Origin: CALKXV01 sp965228905
Lineage (GTDB): Bacteria > Pseudomonadota > Alphaproteobacteria > Rhodobacterales > Rhodobacteraceae
NCBI GenBank assembly: GCA_965228905.1
Contig: CBDDII010000003.1
Location: forward strand, 1,612,001-1,676,000
Length of the DNA: 64,000 nt
Direction of reading: 5' to 3'
The notes under the pieces are model-generated. The model was not told the DNA's origin. It saw only the letters and a program-made list of their open reading frames with translations, and did no database searches. A program made the position numbers and the translations under genes. Shown here piece after piece: positions 45,193-53,993 of this stretch. Every line of letters begins with the position of its first letter. The first letter of the stretch is position 1.

Positions 45193-45276
45193 GGCAGGGG
45201 TGGTTTTGACAAGGCGAGGTCTGGACACTGGGGCGGATCGGATTAGGGTCGCGCAGAAGCAGTGAAGGAGCGACCC

Positions 45277-47565
45277 ATGGACAAGTTCGGCAAATCTCAA
45301 CCGGTGCGGCGGCTGGAGGACGAGCGGTTTCTGAGAGGGGCCGGACGCTACGTGGATGACATCGCACCGGAGGGCGCGCTTCATGCGGTTTTCGTGCGGG
45401 CAGAGGTGGCCCATGGCACATTGGGTGCGGTCGATCTGGACGAGGTGCGCGGGATGCCCGGCGTCGTGATGGCGCTGGCGGCGGATGACCTGGCCGGAAT
45501 GGGGCTGGATTTCAGCCTGGGCACGACGGTGGTGAAGAACCGCGATGGCTCGAACGGGGCCGATCCGGGGCGGCCCATGCTGGCCAGCGGCAAGGTTCGC
45601 TTCGTGGGCGAGGCGATTGCGGTGATCGTTGCCGAAAGCCGCGACCGGGCCAAGGATGCCGCCGAGACGCTTTACGTGGATATCGACGATCTTGGGGCCA
45701 AGATCGACCTCGCGCCCGGTGGCCCGACGGTGCATGACGTGGCCCCCGACAACGTCGCCTTCGACTGGGCCATGGGCGACAGCGCAGGCGTCGAGGCGGC
45801 GATCAAGAGCGCGGCCCATGTGGTGGAAACCCGCGTCGTGGACAACCGCATCGTCTGCAACTCGATGGAGCCGCGCGGCTGTTATGCCGAATGGGATGGC
45901 GAAAGGCTGCACCTGTCCTATGGCGGGCAAGGGGTCTGGGGCATCAAGGGCGATCTGGCCACCTGTTTCGGGCTTGAACCGTCGCAAGTGCGCGTCACCA
46001 CCCCCGACGTGGGCGGTGGCTTCGGGATGAAAGGCTTTGGCTATCCCGAGTATTTCGTCGTCTCCGCCGCCGCCAAGGCGCTGGGCCGTCCCGTACGCTG
46101 GATGTCGGAACGCTCCGAAGCGATGATGACGGACAACGGCGGGCGCGACATCACCTCCGTCTCGACCCTGGCCTTCGACGCCGATCTGAAACTTACCGCC
46201 TACAAGGTGGACAGCGTCTGCAACATGGGCGCCTATCTGTCCGGCTTTGCCCAGAACATCCAGACCGAGCTGTTCGCCAAGGTTGCCATGGGGGTCTATG
46301 ACGTCCAGAAGGTGGCGCTGACCTGCCAGGGCTTCTTTACCACCACCACGCAGATCGACGCCTATCGCGGGGCCGGACGGCCCGAGGCGATCTTTGTTCT
46401 GGAACGGTCGATGGACAATGCCGCGCGCGAACTGGGGGTCGACCCCCTGGAACTGCGCCGCAAATCCTTCATCCCGCCCGCGAAATTCCCCTACAAGACG
46501 GCGATTGCCGAAACCTATGACGTGGGCGAGTTTGACCGCGTGCTGAAGGTGGCCGAGGCGAACGCGGACCTGCCCGGTTTCGCCGCACGCCGCGCGGAAA
46601 CCGAGGCGGCGGGCAAACTGCGCGGGCAGGGCCTGTGTTACTACATCGAATCGATCCTTGGCGATCAGACCGAAGGCGCGCGGGTGGCCTTCGAGGAAGA
46701 CGGCACCGTCAGCCTTTATGTCGGCACCCAGTCGAACGGGCAGGGCCATGAAACCGTCTTTGCCACCTTCCTTTCAGATCAGACCGGCATCCCGGTCGAG
46801 GCGATCCGCATCATCCAGGGCGACAGCGACCTGATCCCCATGGGCGGGGGCACCGGCGGGTCACGTTCGGTCACGATGCAGACCGGCGCGACACTGGTGA
46901 CGGTGGCAGCGATCACCAGGAATTTCGCCGCCTATCTGGGCGAGAAGTTCGGCAGCGAGAACGTGGAGTTTGATGACGAGGTGTTCCGCATCCCCGGTTC
47001 CAACGAAACGCCGTCGATGATGGAAGTCGCCGCGATGGCACGGGCCGACGACCGCAGCGATCTTCTGGACGTGAAGGAAAAGTGGGAGCTTGAAAACCGA
47101 TCCTTTCCCAATGGCGCCCATTTCGCCGAGGTCGAGATCGACCCGGAAACGGGTGTCGTGGTCATCGACCGCTATTCGGTCACGGACGATTTCGGAAACC
47201 TTATCAACCCCTTGCTGGCCGAAGGTCAGGTGCATGGCGGGGTGGCCCAGGGCGTGGGTCAGGCGCTTTCCGAACATGTGGTCTATGACGAGGACGGCCA
47301 GCTTCTGACCGCCACTTTCATGGATTACGGGATGCCGCGGGCCTCGGACCTGCCGAACATCGACTTCCACACCGAACCGGTGCCGTCGACCTATAACCCC
47401 ATGGGGATGAAGGGCTGTGGCGAGGCCGGAACGGTCGGCGCCTTGGCCGCCGTGGCCAATGCGGTGACCGATGCGCTCAGAACAGCCGGGTACGGCGAGG
47501 TGGACATGCCCTTTACCCCCGCGCGGGTTTGGCACGCCATGAATAGTACGGTTGCTGCCGAGTAA
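45277..47565 (+). CDS. Xanthine dehydrogenase/CO dehydrogenase family molybdopterin-binding large subunit
   Basis: A 762-residue molybdenum hydroxylase subunit. An N-terminal substrate-binding domain begins RRLEDERFLRGAGRYVDDI. Cofactor motifs are DVGGGFGMKG and AYRGAGR (362-368), the form II CoxL signature; the catalytic Cys-containing AYRCSFR of true form I CO dehydrogenase is absent. The base is E716 in GCGEAG. ATG 45277 is preceded by GAAGGAG. The FAD and 2Fe-2S subunits that normally accompany it are not adjacent. It likely oxidises an organic substrate such as an aldehyde or N-heterocycle; CO is unlikely. Confidence 0.9.
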   Translation: MDKFGKSQPVRRLEDERFLRGAGRYVDDIAPEGALHAVFVRAEVAHGTLGAVDLDEVRGMPGVVMALAADDLAGMGLDFSLGTTVVKNRDGSNGADPGRPMLASGKVRFVGEAIAVIVAESRDRAKDAAETLYVDIDDLGAKIDLAPGGPTVHDVAPDNVAFDWAMGDSAGVEAAIKSAAHVVETRVVDNRIVCNSMEPRGCYAEWDGERLHLSYGGQGVWGIKGDLATCFGLEPSQVRVTTPDVGGGFGMKGFGYPEYFVVSAAAKALGRPVRWMSERSEAMMTDNGGRDITSVSTLAFDADLKLTAYKVDSVCNMGAYLSGFAQNIQTELFAKVAMGVYDVQKVALTCQGFFTTTTQIDAYRGAGRPEAIFVLERSMDNAARELGVDPLELRRKSFIPPAKFPYKTAIAETYDVGEFDRVLKVAEANADLPGFAARRAETEAAGKLRGQGLCYYIESILGDQTEGARVAFEEDGTVSLYVGTQSNGQGHETVFATFLSDQTGIPVEAIRIIQGDSDLIPMGGGTGGSRSVTMQTGATLVTVAAITRNFAAYLGEKFGSENVEFDDEVFRIPGSNETPSMMEVAAMARADDRSDLLDVKEKWELENRSFPNGAHFAEVEIDPETGVVVIDRYSVTDDFGNLINPLLAEGQVHGGVAQGVGQALSEHVVYDEDGQLLTATFMDYGMPRASDLPNIDFHTEPVPSTYNPMGMKGCGEAGTVGALAAVANAVTDALRTAGYGEVDMPFTPARVWHAMNSTVAAE

Positions 47566-47667
47566 GCACTTCGGTCACACATTTCGGCGAGCGTTCGGTG
47601 GATTCGTGGAAAGGTAACCAATCCGCGCTTATTCTTAACCCATGGCCCGATTGAACGCGCATAGCCC

Positions 47668-48729
47668 ATGGGACTGACCGACCGCATCCGCGATCTTGTC
47701 GGGTTTTTCCGCAGGACCGAACGCTCGGTTCAGGCCAGTTCGCGCGACGCGGTCGATCACGTGGTGCTGCTGGACGGCACCATGTCGACGCTGGACGAGG
47801 GTGACGAAACCAATATCGGGTTGATTTACAAGCTGTTGAGCAAACAGACCGGCTCGGGCCGCATGGGGCTTTATTACGAGGCGGGCAACCAGTGGTCGGA
47901 CTGGTCAAAGACCATGGACATTATCGAGGGGCGCGGCATCAATCGCCAGATCCAGCGCGTTTATGGCTGGTTGGCCAGCCGGTATCGCCCCGGCGACCGG
48001 ATTTTCCTGATCGGCTATTCGCGGGGGGCTTACGCCGTGCGTTCGCTGGCCGGTGTGATCCATCACGTGGGGCTGTTGCGGCAGGAAGAAGCGACAGAAC
48101 GCATGGTGCGCGAGGCTTATCGCCATTACCAGATCGGCAGTTCGGAAGAGGCCTGTCGCGCCTTCGGTCTGGCCTATTGCCACGACGACACCCCGATCGA
48201 AGTGATCGGATGTTTCGACACGGTGAAGGCGCTTGGGTTCCGTGCGCCCTTCGTGTGGAAATGGGCCGAGGTGAAACATTCGTTTCATTCCCATTCCCTT
48301 GCCCCGAACGTCCGCCACGGGTTTCACGCGCTCGCACTCGATGAAACGCGGGAGGCGTTTTCGCCGGTCTTGTGGAAATGCCCGCCGGGGCATGAAGGCG
48401 TTGTCGAACAGGTCTGGTTCCGGGGCACCCATGGCGATATCGGTGGGCAGTTGACGGGCTATGGCCCGGCGCGGCCGCTATCGAATATTCCGCTCACCTG
48501 GATGCTGGAAAAGCTGGAAACCTGCGGGCTGGACCTGCCGGAACACTGGCGGTTGATGTTCCCGATAGACGCGGATGCGCCTTCGGTCGGCACATGGCGG
48601 GGCTGGGGCAAGTATTTCCTGGCCCGCAAGAAGCGCGTGATCGGGCGCGATGCGTCCGAAGCGGTGCATCCGACGGCGGTCGGGCGATCCCGCCGCGCGG
48701 GCGAGGCGGGGGCGGCTGTAACCTCCTAG
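47668..48729 (+). CDS. DUF2235 alpha/beta hydrolase (T6SS Tle1-like phospholipase fold)
   Basis: A 353-residue protein with the DUF2235 pattern: HVVLLDGTMS near the N-terminus, then nucleophile elbow IGYSRGAYAVRSLAG with S118. IEVIGCFDTVKALG and VEQVWFRGTHGDIGGQ carry the likely acid and His. Members include Tle1 phospholipase effectors, but no vgrG, immunity or other T6SS gene is adjacent, so a housekeeping hydrolase is equally possible. The TAG stop is also the first bases of the palindromic repeat that follows. Confidence 0.83.
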   Translation: MGLTDRIRDLVGFFRRTERSVQASSRDAVDHVVLLDGTMSTLDEGDETNIGLIYKLLSKQTGSGRMGLYYEAGNQWSDWSKTMDIIEGRGINRQIQRVYGWLASRYRPGDRIFLIGYSRGAYAVRSLAGVIHHVGLLRQEEATERMVREAYRHYQIGSSEEACRAFGLAYCHDDTPIEVIGCFDTVKALGFRAPFVWKWAEVKHSFHSHSLAPNVRHGFHALALDETREAFSPVLWKCPPGHEGVVEQVWFRGTHGDIGGQLTGYGPARPLSNIPLTWMLEKLETCGLDLPEHWRLMFPIDADAPSVGTWRGWGKYFLARKKRVIGRDASEAVHPTAVGRSRRAGEAGAAVTS

Positions 48730-48832
48730 AGCATGTCGCGCAAAAGTGGGTGCCGGGTTTGCGCTTTTCGACATGCGAAATCAAAAACTTAGAGCACGTC
48801 AGTTGAATCCGGTTTGATCAGACATGCTCTAG
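48726..48832. repeat. 107-base TAGAGC palindromic element (MITE-like)
   Basis: Perfect 12-base terminal inverted repeats CTAGAGCATGTC and GACATGCTCTAG. The interior has further complementary pieces (GCGCAAAAG with the later GCGCTTTT, TGTCG with CGACATG). It supplies the stop of the DUF2235 gene and ends two bases before the metF stop, in the convergent gap. No ORF is inside. It resembles small non-autonomous elements I know as common intergenic repeats in Rhodobacterales and Rhizobiales. Confidence 0.75.
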
Positions 48833-48834
48833 AA

Positions 48835-49698
48835 TCAGGCGACGTTTTCCAGCACCCGTTCCGGTGCAAGACCAAGGGCGTGAACCACGTCGCGGGTCAG
48901 CACCGGGTTGTTCAGCGTGTAGAAATGCAGATGGTCGACGCCGCCTTCCAGAAGCTGGCTGCAAAGATGCGTGCATTCCGCGACGGCCAAAAGCTCGACG
49001 CGGTCGTCACGCTCGGCGGTGTCAAAGGCGCGGGCCAGGCGGTCGGGGATGCGGGCGCCGCAGCGTTCGGCAATCCGGCGGGTGCCGGACCAGGACTGCA
49101 CCGGAAGGATGCCCGGAAGGATCGGCGCGGTGATCCCGGCCTTCGCGGCCCGGTCGCGGAAGCGGAAGAACGTGTCCGCCTCGAAAAAGAATTGCGTGAT
49201 CGCGCGGGTCGCACCGGCGTCGATCTTGCGCTTCAGCCATTCGATGTCGGCGTTGTCGTCGGCGGCTTCGGGGTGCGGGTCGGGGTAGGCGCCGACCGTG
49301 ATCTCGAAATTGCCGGTCCTGGCCAGCGCCTCGATCAGTTCGCAGGAATTGGCGAAACCCTCCGGATGGGCCGTGAACGCGCCCTGACCTTTTGGGGGAT
49401 CGCCGCGCAGGGCGACGATGTGCGACACGCCGGCTTCGGCGTAACGCTCGGCGATCTCAAGCGTTTCGGCCCGGCTGGCATCGACGCAGGTCAGATGCGC
49501 GGCCACATCCAGCCCGGTGTGTTTGCCGATGGTTTCAACCACCTCATGCGTCAACTGCCGCGTCGTGCCGCCGGCACCATAGGTGACCGAGATGAAATCG
49601 GGCTCCGTATGGCGCAGCGCCTGCACCGTATCCCAAAGGCGGAACGAGGCTTCGATCGAGCGCGGCGGGAAGAATTCATAGGACAGGGTGGTGGACAT
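48835..49698 (-). CDS. metF: Methylenetetrahydrofolate reductase
   Basis: FAD-dependent enzyme reducing 5,10-methylene-THF to 5-methyl-THF for methionine synthesis; 287 residues. Family blocks are SYEFFPPRS, FISVTYGAGGTTR, HLTCVDAS and ALRGDPPKG. FFFEADTFFRFRD is also present. The ATG at 49698 fits the usual N-terminus. It is divergent from a MetR-like gene, with a consensus MetR site in the gap. Confidence 0.96.
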   Translation of the reverse strand: MSTTLSYEFFPPRSIEASFRLWDTVQALRHTEPDFISVTYGAGGTTRQLTHEVVETIGKHTGLDVAAHLTCVDASRAETLEIAERYAEAGVSHIVALRGDPPKGQGAFTAHPEGFANSCELIEALARTGNFEITVGAYPDPHPEAADDNADIEWLKRKIDAGATRAITQFFFEADTFFRFRDRAAKAGITAPILPGILPVQSWSGTRRIAERCGARIPDRLARAFDTAERDDRVELLAVAECTHLCSQLLEGGVDHLHFYTLNNPVLTRDVVHALGLAPERVLENVA

Positions 49699-49715
49699 GG
49701 CGCACGGCTTTCTAA

Positions 49716-49742
49716 CAGGTGTGCGCCCTTGTCTCACACCTG
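49716..49742. promoter_or_regulatory. Inverted repeat CAGGTGTG-N11-CACACCTG in the metF leader
   Basis: A perfect eight-base dyad beginning 18 bases upstream of the metF start. It could be a second operator or a leader hairpin affecting metF translation. Confidence 0.4.
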
Positions 49743-49748
49743 CTTTCG

Positions 49749-49761
49749 TGAAACAAATTCA
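49749..49761. promoter_or_regulatory. MetR-type site TGAA-N5-TTCA
   Basis: Exact match to the E. coli MetR consensus, between divergent metF and a metR-like gene, 35 bases before the regulator's start. The combination of site and neighbour is strong support. Confidence 0.72.
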
Positions 49762-49795
49762 TAATTCTCATCATCGTAATGAGGTTGATCGCATA

Positions 49796-50704
49796 ATGTA
49801 TCTTGAGTTCCGGCACCTGAAAACCATCCGGGCGATCCATGAGACCGGCGGTCTGGCCCGCGCGGCCGAGGCGATGAACATCACGCAATCGGCCCTGTCG
49901 CACCAGGTGAAAGGCCTCGAAGCGCAGGTCGGCGTGGAATTGTTCGTGCGCCGCTCGAAACCGCTCAAACTCTCAGCTGCGGGGCAGAAGCTGTTGAAAC
50001 TGGCGGAAAAAATACTGCCCGAGGTCGAAGCGATCGAGCAGGAGTTCCAGGGATTGCGCTCGGGTCGGTCGGGCCGGATGCACATCGCCATCGAATGCCA
50101 CGCCTGTTTCGAATGGCTGTTCCCGGTGCTGGAAGAATTCCGCAAGGCCTGGCCCGACGTGGATGTCGACATCCGCCCGGGCCTTGCCTTCGACGCCTTG
50201 CCTGCCCTGCAAAGGGAAGAGGTCGATCTGGTCGTATCTTCCGATCCCGAAGACCTGGACGGCGTCGGGTTTTCACCGCTGTTCGATTACGAACCGGTCT
50301 TCCTGGCCGCCGCAACGCACCCGTTGGCCGAAAAAACCTTTGTCGAAGCCGAGGACTTTCGCGGCGAAACACTCATCACCTATCCGGTGGAACGCGCGCG
50401 CCTTGACGTGTTCAACGCGCTTTTGATCCCCGCCAAGGTCGAACCCCGCGCGGTCCGGCAGGTCGAACTGACCGCCGTGATCCTGTTGCTCGTCGCCTCC
50501 AATCGCGGCGTTGCGGTGCTGCCCGACTGGGTGGTGCGCGAGGTGCGCTACAACTCGGACTACGTCACGCGGCCTCTGACGAAGAAAGGCGTGACAAAGC
50601 GGCTTTACGCGGCGACGCGCGAGGAAGATGCCGCGAAACCCTATGTGGCGCATCTGCTGAAACTGGCGCGGAGCATTCCCGTGCAATTACAACGCAGTAA
50701 GTGA
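49796..50704 (+). CDS. metR: LysR-family regulator, MetR-like
   Basis: A 302-residue LysR regulator. The helix-turn-helix is HLKTIRAIHETGGLARAAEAM with ITQSALSHQVKGLEA, close to MetR. The C-terminal domain has IECHACFEWLFPVL, which in MetR lines the homocysteine co-activator site. It probably activates metF and possibly itself. ATG 49796 gives MYLEFRHLKTI, the MetR-type start; an upstream in-frame ATG would add 36 residues across the promoter and the MetR site. Confidence 0.85.
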   Translation: MYLEFRHLKTIRAIHETGGLARAAEAMNITQSALSHQVKGLEAQVGVELFVRRSKPLKLSAAGQKLLKLAEKILPEVEAIEQEFQGLRSGRSGRMHIAIECHACFEWLFPVLEEFRKAWPDVDVDIRPGLAFDALPALQREEVDLVVSSDPEDLDGVGFSPLFDYEPVFLAAATHPLAEKTFVEAEDFRGETLITYPVERARLDVFNALLIPAKVEPRAVRQVELTAVILLLVASNRGVAVLPDWVVREVRYNSDYVTRPLTKKGVTKRLYAATREEDAAKPYVAHLLKLARSIPVQLQRSK

Positions 50705-51105
50705 TCGGGGTGAGGCGGAAAGTTCGAATCAAATTGTCCCAAGCGTTTTTCCAAGGTTCCCCCGTCCTCCCACCCCTAACTTAGCGGGCGGTGTCTTTAC
50801 ATCAGGTTAAGGGCACATCGGGATGCGGGCACATCGCGTTGGGCCCGTGGGACGAATGCGTCGTCAGACCTCCAACGGCAACCTTGAGGATGGCGCGGCG
50901 ACACACCGAACGCCTGCGCCGTTCCCTGACCCCGCTCATGGCCGTCCTGCGCCTTCTTTGACGGAGTTCAGCCCGCTTGCGGTCGCTTTTGACACCACGT
51001 GCTGCCGTCTTTCAGAGGCCGATCAGTTCCCCCGCCCGACGCCAGCAAAATCGACCCCAAACAAAGAACGGGGCAAGCCACCAATGGCCCGCCCCCAATG
51101 CCGCC
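50705..51105. other. 401-base region without a supported gene
   Basis: I see no gene, RNA or strong hairpin here. A ten-base direct repeat GGGCACATCG occurs at 50811 and 50827. Rightward frames crossing it run into the antisense of the next gene and have no familiar sequence. Confidence 0.4.
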
Positions 51106-51396
51106 TCAGCCGCGCATCTTTTTCAGGATCATGCCGACCACGACCTGAACGACCAGACCGCCCACGCCGCCGCCGACAAGGTTGCCCGCGATCGCGCCGA
51201 TCCCGCCGCCGCCAGCCGCATCCGCCGTCGCACCGCCTGCGCCCAAAAGACCACCCAGAAGCGAACCGCCTCCAACGCCCCCGACAGCACCGGCAAGCAG
51301 GTTGCCCAGGGTGCCCATATCCGACCCCTTGACCGCTTTTCCGCCACCGGCGCCGCCAAGTGCGCCGCCCACCAATTGTGCGATAATCTGTTCCAT
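51106..51396 (-). CDS. Glycine-zipper small membrane protein
   Basis: A 96-residue protein made almost wholly of Gly/Ala/Val/Leu with repeated GxxxG spacing (VGGALGGAGGG, AVGGVGGGSLLGGLLG, LVGGGVGGLVVQVVV), ending in the basic ILKKMRG. It is predicted to span or insert into a membrane. The ATG at 51396 has GGAGGGG just upstream, better than a longer frame. I recall similar proteins in other Roseobacters, but no function. Confidence 0.65.
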   Translation of the reverse strand: MEQIIAQLVGGALGGAGGGKAVKGSDMGTLGNLLAGAVGGVGGGSLLGGLLGAGGATADAAGGGGIGAIAGNLVGGGVGGLVVQVVVGMILKKMRG

Positions 51397-51587
51397 TTGC
51401 CCCTCCGGCCATGGTCCCGACCGTTTTCGGCCCGGATTGAAGCGACCCCGGACAAAGATTGGGGCAGAGGCTTTCGGCAAGGCAAGGGGAATTATCGACC
51501 AGCCGTATCAACAGGACCTTGCGTCGCCACATCGCAACGCGGTGTTTTCTTGTTGATGGGGCCGGGCAAACTGCCTAAACGCCCCCC

Positions 51588-52373
51588 ATGCAAAGCGCCA
51601 ATATGAATGTGATGATCAAGGCGGCCCGCGCGGCGGGACGCAGCTTGACCAAGGACTTCCGCGAGGTCGAGAACCTTCAGGTCTCGTCCAAGGGGGCGGG
51701 GGATTTCGTCAGCCGTGCCGATGTCGCCGCCGAGGAAATCGTTCGCGAGATGCTGATGGATGCCCGGCCCAACTACGGCTGGCTGGGCGAGGAAAGCGAC
51801 CCCGTCGAAGGCACCGATCCCACGCGCCGCTGGATCGTCGATCCGCTGGACGGGACAACCAACTTCCTGCACGGGCTGCCCCACTGGGCGGTCTCGATCG
51901 CCCTGGAACACAAGGGCGAGATCGTCGCCGCCGTCGTCTACGACCCGTCCAAGGACGAAATGTTCATGGCCGAGCGTGGCCAGGGCGCGTTCCTGAACGC
52001 ACAGCGACTGCGGGTCAGTGACCGGTCGAAACTGATCGAAAGCATCTTTGCCACCGGCCTGCCGTTCGGCGGACGCCCCGAACTGCCCGAAAGCCTGAAA
52101 CAGATCGCGAAACTTCTGCCGATGACGGCGGGCGTGCGGCGTTTCGGTGCGGCAGCGCTCGACCTCGCCTATGTGGCGGCGGGGCGTTACGAAGGCTACT
52201 GGGAAAAACGTCTGAATGCCTGGGACATTGCGGCGGGCGTGCTTTTGGTGCGCGAGGCAGGCGGTTTCGTCGAGGCTTACGACCCCCGCGCCAACCCGGT
52301 CGAGGCGGGCGACATGATCGCTGCGAATGGTTCGATTTTCGAAACATTCGCAAAGATTGTTCGCGACATCTGA
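51588..52373 (+). CDS. suhB: Inositol monophosphatase family protein
   Basis: Mg-dependent phosphatase of 261 residues. Metal-binding motifs are GEES, WIVDPLDGTTNF and WDIAAG. This is the IMPase/SuhB subgroup, which hydrolyses inositol-1-phosphate and in enteric bacteria also aids ribosome synthesis. No neighbour gives the substrate. A second ATG at 51603 is possible. Confidence 0.93.
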   Translation: MQSANMNVMIKAARAAGRSLTKDFREVENLQVSSKGAGDFVSRADVAAEEIVREMLMDARPNYGWLGEESDPVEGTDPTRRWIVDPLDGTTNFLHGLPHWAVSIALEHKGEIVAAVVYDPSKDEMFMAERGQGAFLNAQRLRVSDRSKLIESIFATGLPFGGRPELPESLKQIAKLLPMTAGVRRFGAAALDLAYVAAGRYEGYWEKRLNAWDIAAGVLLVREAGGFVEAYDPRANPVEAGDMIAANGSIFETFAKIVRDI

Positions 52374-52421
52374 GGGCGTTTGCCTTTTTCCTGCCGCAAA
52401 GATGTGGCCAGTCTTAAATCC

Positions 52422-52562
52422 ATGTCTGCCCGTTCGCTTCTCCTTTGGTCTGCCGCCATTTTCATGGCCCTTTCGGGGGCGATGGTGGCAGTTTCGGGCG
52501 AGGTCCAGGTCAGTTCCCTTGAACAGGGCCTGGGTCCGGTGGTCGAGGTGCTGCCGCTCTAA
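52422..52562 (+). CDS. Small putative membrane or exported protein
   Basis: A 46-residue ORF with one hydrophobic segment (LLLWSAAIFMALSGAMVAV) that could be a signal anchor, then EVQVSSLEQGLGPVVEVLPL. It starts 48 bases after suhB and its stop overlaps the MFS gene stop. No ribosome site is obvious. Existence is plausible but not proven. Confidence 0.35.
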   Translation: MSARSLLLWSAAIFMALSGAMVAVSGEVQVSSLEQGLGPVVEVLPL

Positions 52563-53794
52563 TCATCTGAATTTTCAGATTTTTCGCGTGATCTGCCCAG
52601 CAACCGCCCGATCAAGAATGTCGTACGCGGGGCATAGACATATTGCGTCCGCGTCCGGGTTTCGCGGCTTTGCATCCGCACCAGGCTGAAGACGATCAGC
52701 ACCACATGGGCCAGCGAGACGAAGACGAACATCGCGCCCGGACCATAGGTTTCGATCAGCACCGACACCACCCACGGCGATGCGATGGCGCCGACGGCGT
52801 AAAGGAACATCAGTGCGGCGGAAAGATCCACACGCTCGTCATGGCTGGCAAAATCATGGGCATGGGCGGTGGCGACCGAATAGATCGGAAAGGTGGTCAA
52901 CCCGAAGAACCCGGCCGTCAGAAAGGCCGCCGTCGTGCCGCTGGCCGAAAATCCGACCATGATCGCGCAGGACAGGATCGCCAGCACCGACAGGGCGACC
53001 AGCACCCATCGGCGGTCATAGCGGTCGGCGAACCAGCCGGCGGGATACTGGCTGATCGCACCGCCAAGGACAAAGGCGGCGAGGAACAGCGCGATATCGT
53101 CGATGCTGAGGCCGACCTCGATGCCGTAGATCGGGCCGACCATGCGGAAGGCAGCAGTGGTCAGCCCGGCCGAGACGACGCCAGCGGCGGCCAGTGGCGA
53201 GCGTTTCCAGGCAAGGTCGGGCCGCAGGCGCGGGGCCTTGGGGATTTTCGGCTGTTCGACCCGTGTCAGGACAAGCGGAACGAGGGCCGCACAGCAGATC
53301 AGGGCAAGGATGTTGTAGGAGACATAGCTGGCCGGGGTCAGGACCGAGATCATCAACTGCGCGGCCAGCGATCCGCCGATGTCGACCACGCGGTAGGTGC
53401 CCATGGCGCGGCCGCGCGTTTCATTGGTGACCTTGGCCTGAAGCCAGCTTTCGACAACCGTATAGCACCCCGCGATGCACATGCCCGAAAGAACGCGCAT
53501 TCCCATCCAGGCTGCGGCGTCGATGACGATCATGTGGCTCAGGATGCCGATGGTGCCGGTCGCGGTGAAGGCGGCGAAGGCGCGTGAGTGTCCGACATTG
53601 CCCATCAGCCTTGGTGCCCACCAGCAGCCGATGAAAAAGCCGACGAAATGGGCCGAACCCAAAAGGCCAACTTCGGCGCGCGTGAACCCAAGCTCCACAC
53701 CCGAGATCGCATCGAGCGGCGCGATGCCGCCCGAACCGAGTTGCAACAGCACCAGCGACAGGAAAAGGGCCGCAAAGGAAATCAAAAGACGCAT
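52559..53794 (-). CDS. MFS transporter, YcaD-like
   Basis: A 411-residue inner-membrane protein with about 12 membrane segments. MFS motifs include GSAHFVGFFIGCWWAPRLMG between helices 2 and 3, and WFADRYDRRWVL between helices 8 and 9. The order resembles the YcaD subgroup of uncharacterised exporters. The C-terminus has a basic cytoplasmic tail. ATG 53794 is chosen because the upstream extension has no membrane-protein character. The substrate is unknown. Confidence 0.86.
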   Translation of the reverse strand: MRLLISFAALFLSLVLLQLGSGGIAPLDAISGVELGFTRAEVGLLGSAHFVGFFIGCWWAPRLMGNVGHSRAFAAFTATGTIGILSHMIVIDAAAWMGMRVLSGMCIAGCYTVVESWLQAKVTNETRGRAMGTYRVVDIGGSLAAQLMISVLTPASYVSYNILALICCAALVPLVLTRVEQPKIPKAPRLRPDLAWKRSPLAAAGVVSAGLTTAAFRMVGPIYGIEVGLSIDDIALFLAAFVLGGAISQYPAGWFADRYDRRWVLVALSVLAILSCAIMVGFSASGTTAAFLTAGFFGLTTFPIYSVATAHAHDFASHDERVDLSAALMFLYAVGAIASPWVVSVLIETYGPGAMFVFVSLAHVVLIVFSLVRMQSRETRTRTQYVYAPRTTFLIGRLLGRSREKSENSDD

Positions 53795-53993
53795 GTCGCG
53801 CCCTTTGTGGAATCCGCAGGCCAAGGTCAACCGCCTGAATTCGACAGATGGAAGACGGTTTTGACCCATGCCGTCCCCGGAACGCCGAAAGATCGGCGGA
53901 ACCAGGGGCAGAAGACTCCGCGAACTCAGGCAAGTTCAGCTATTGCGAAAGGTCATTCATTCAGCAGAACCGCACCTGGTATCCTGTGCAATG

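Noticed and set aside
44632..46749. A 705-codon leftward open frame crossing the valS start and the CoxL-like gene
   Set aside because: It is antisense to well-supported genes in GC-rich DNA; its first part shares no sense with any known protein and its end lies antiparallel to conserved CoxL motifs.
50823..51332. A rightward 169-codon frame after metR
   Set aside because: It runs into the antisense of the glycine-zipper gene, has Arg/Pro-rich shadow composition and no ribosome site.
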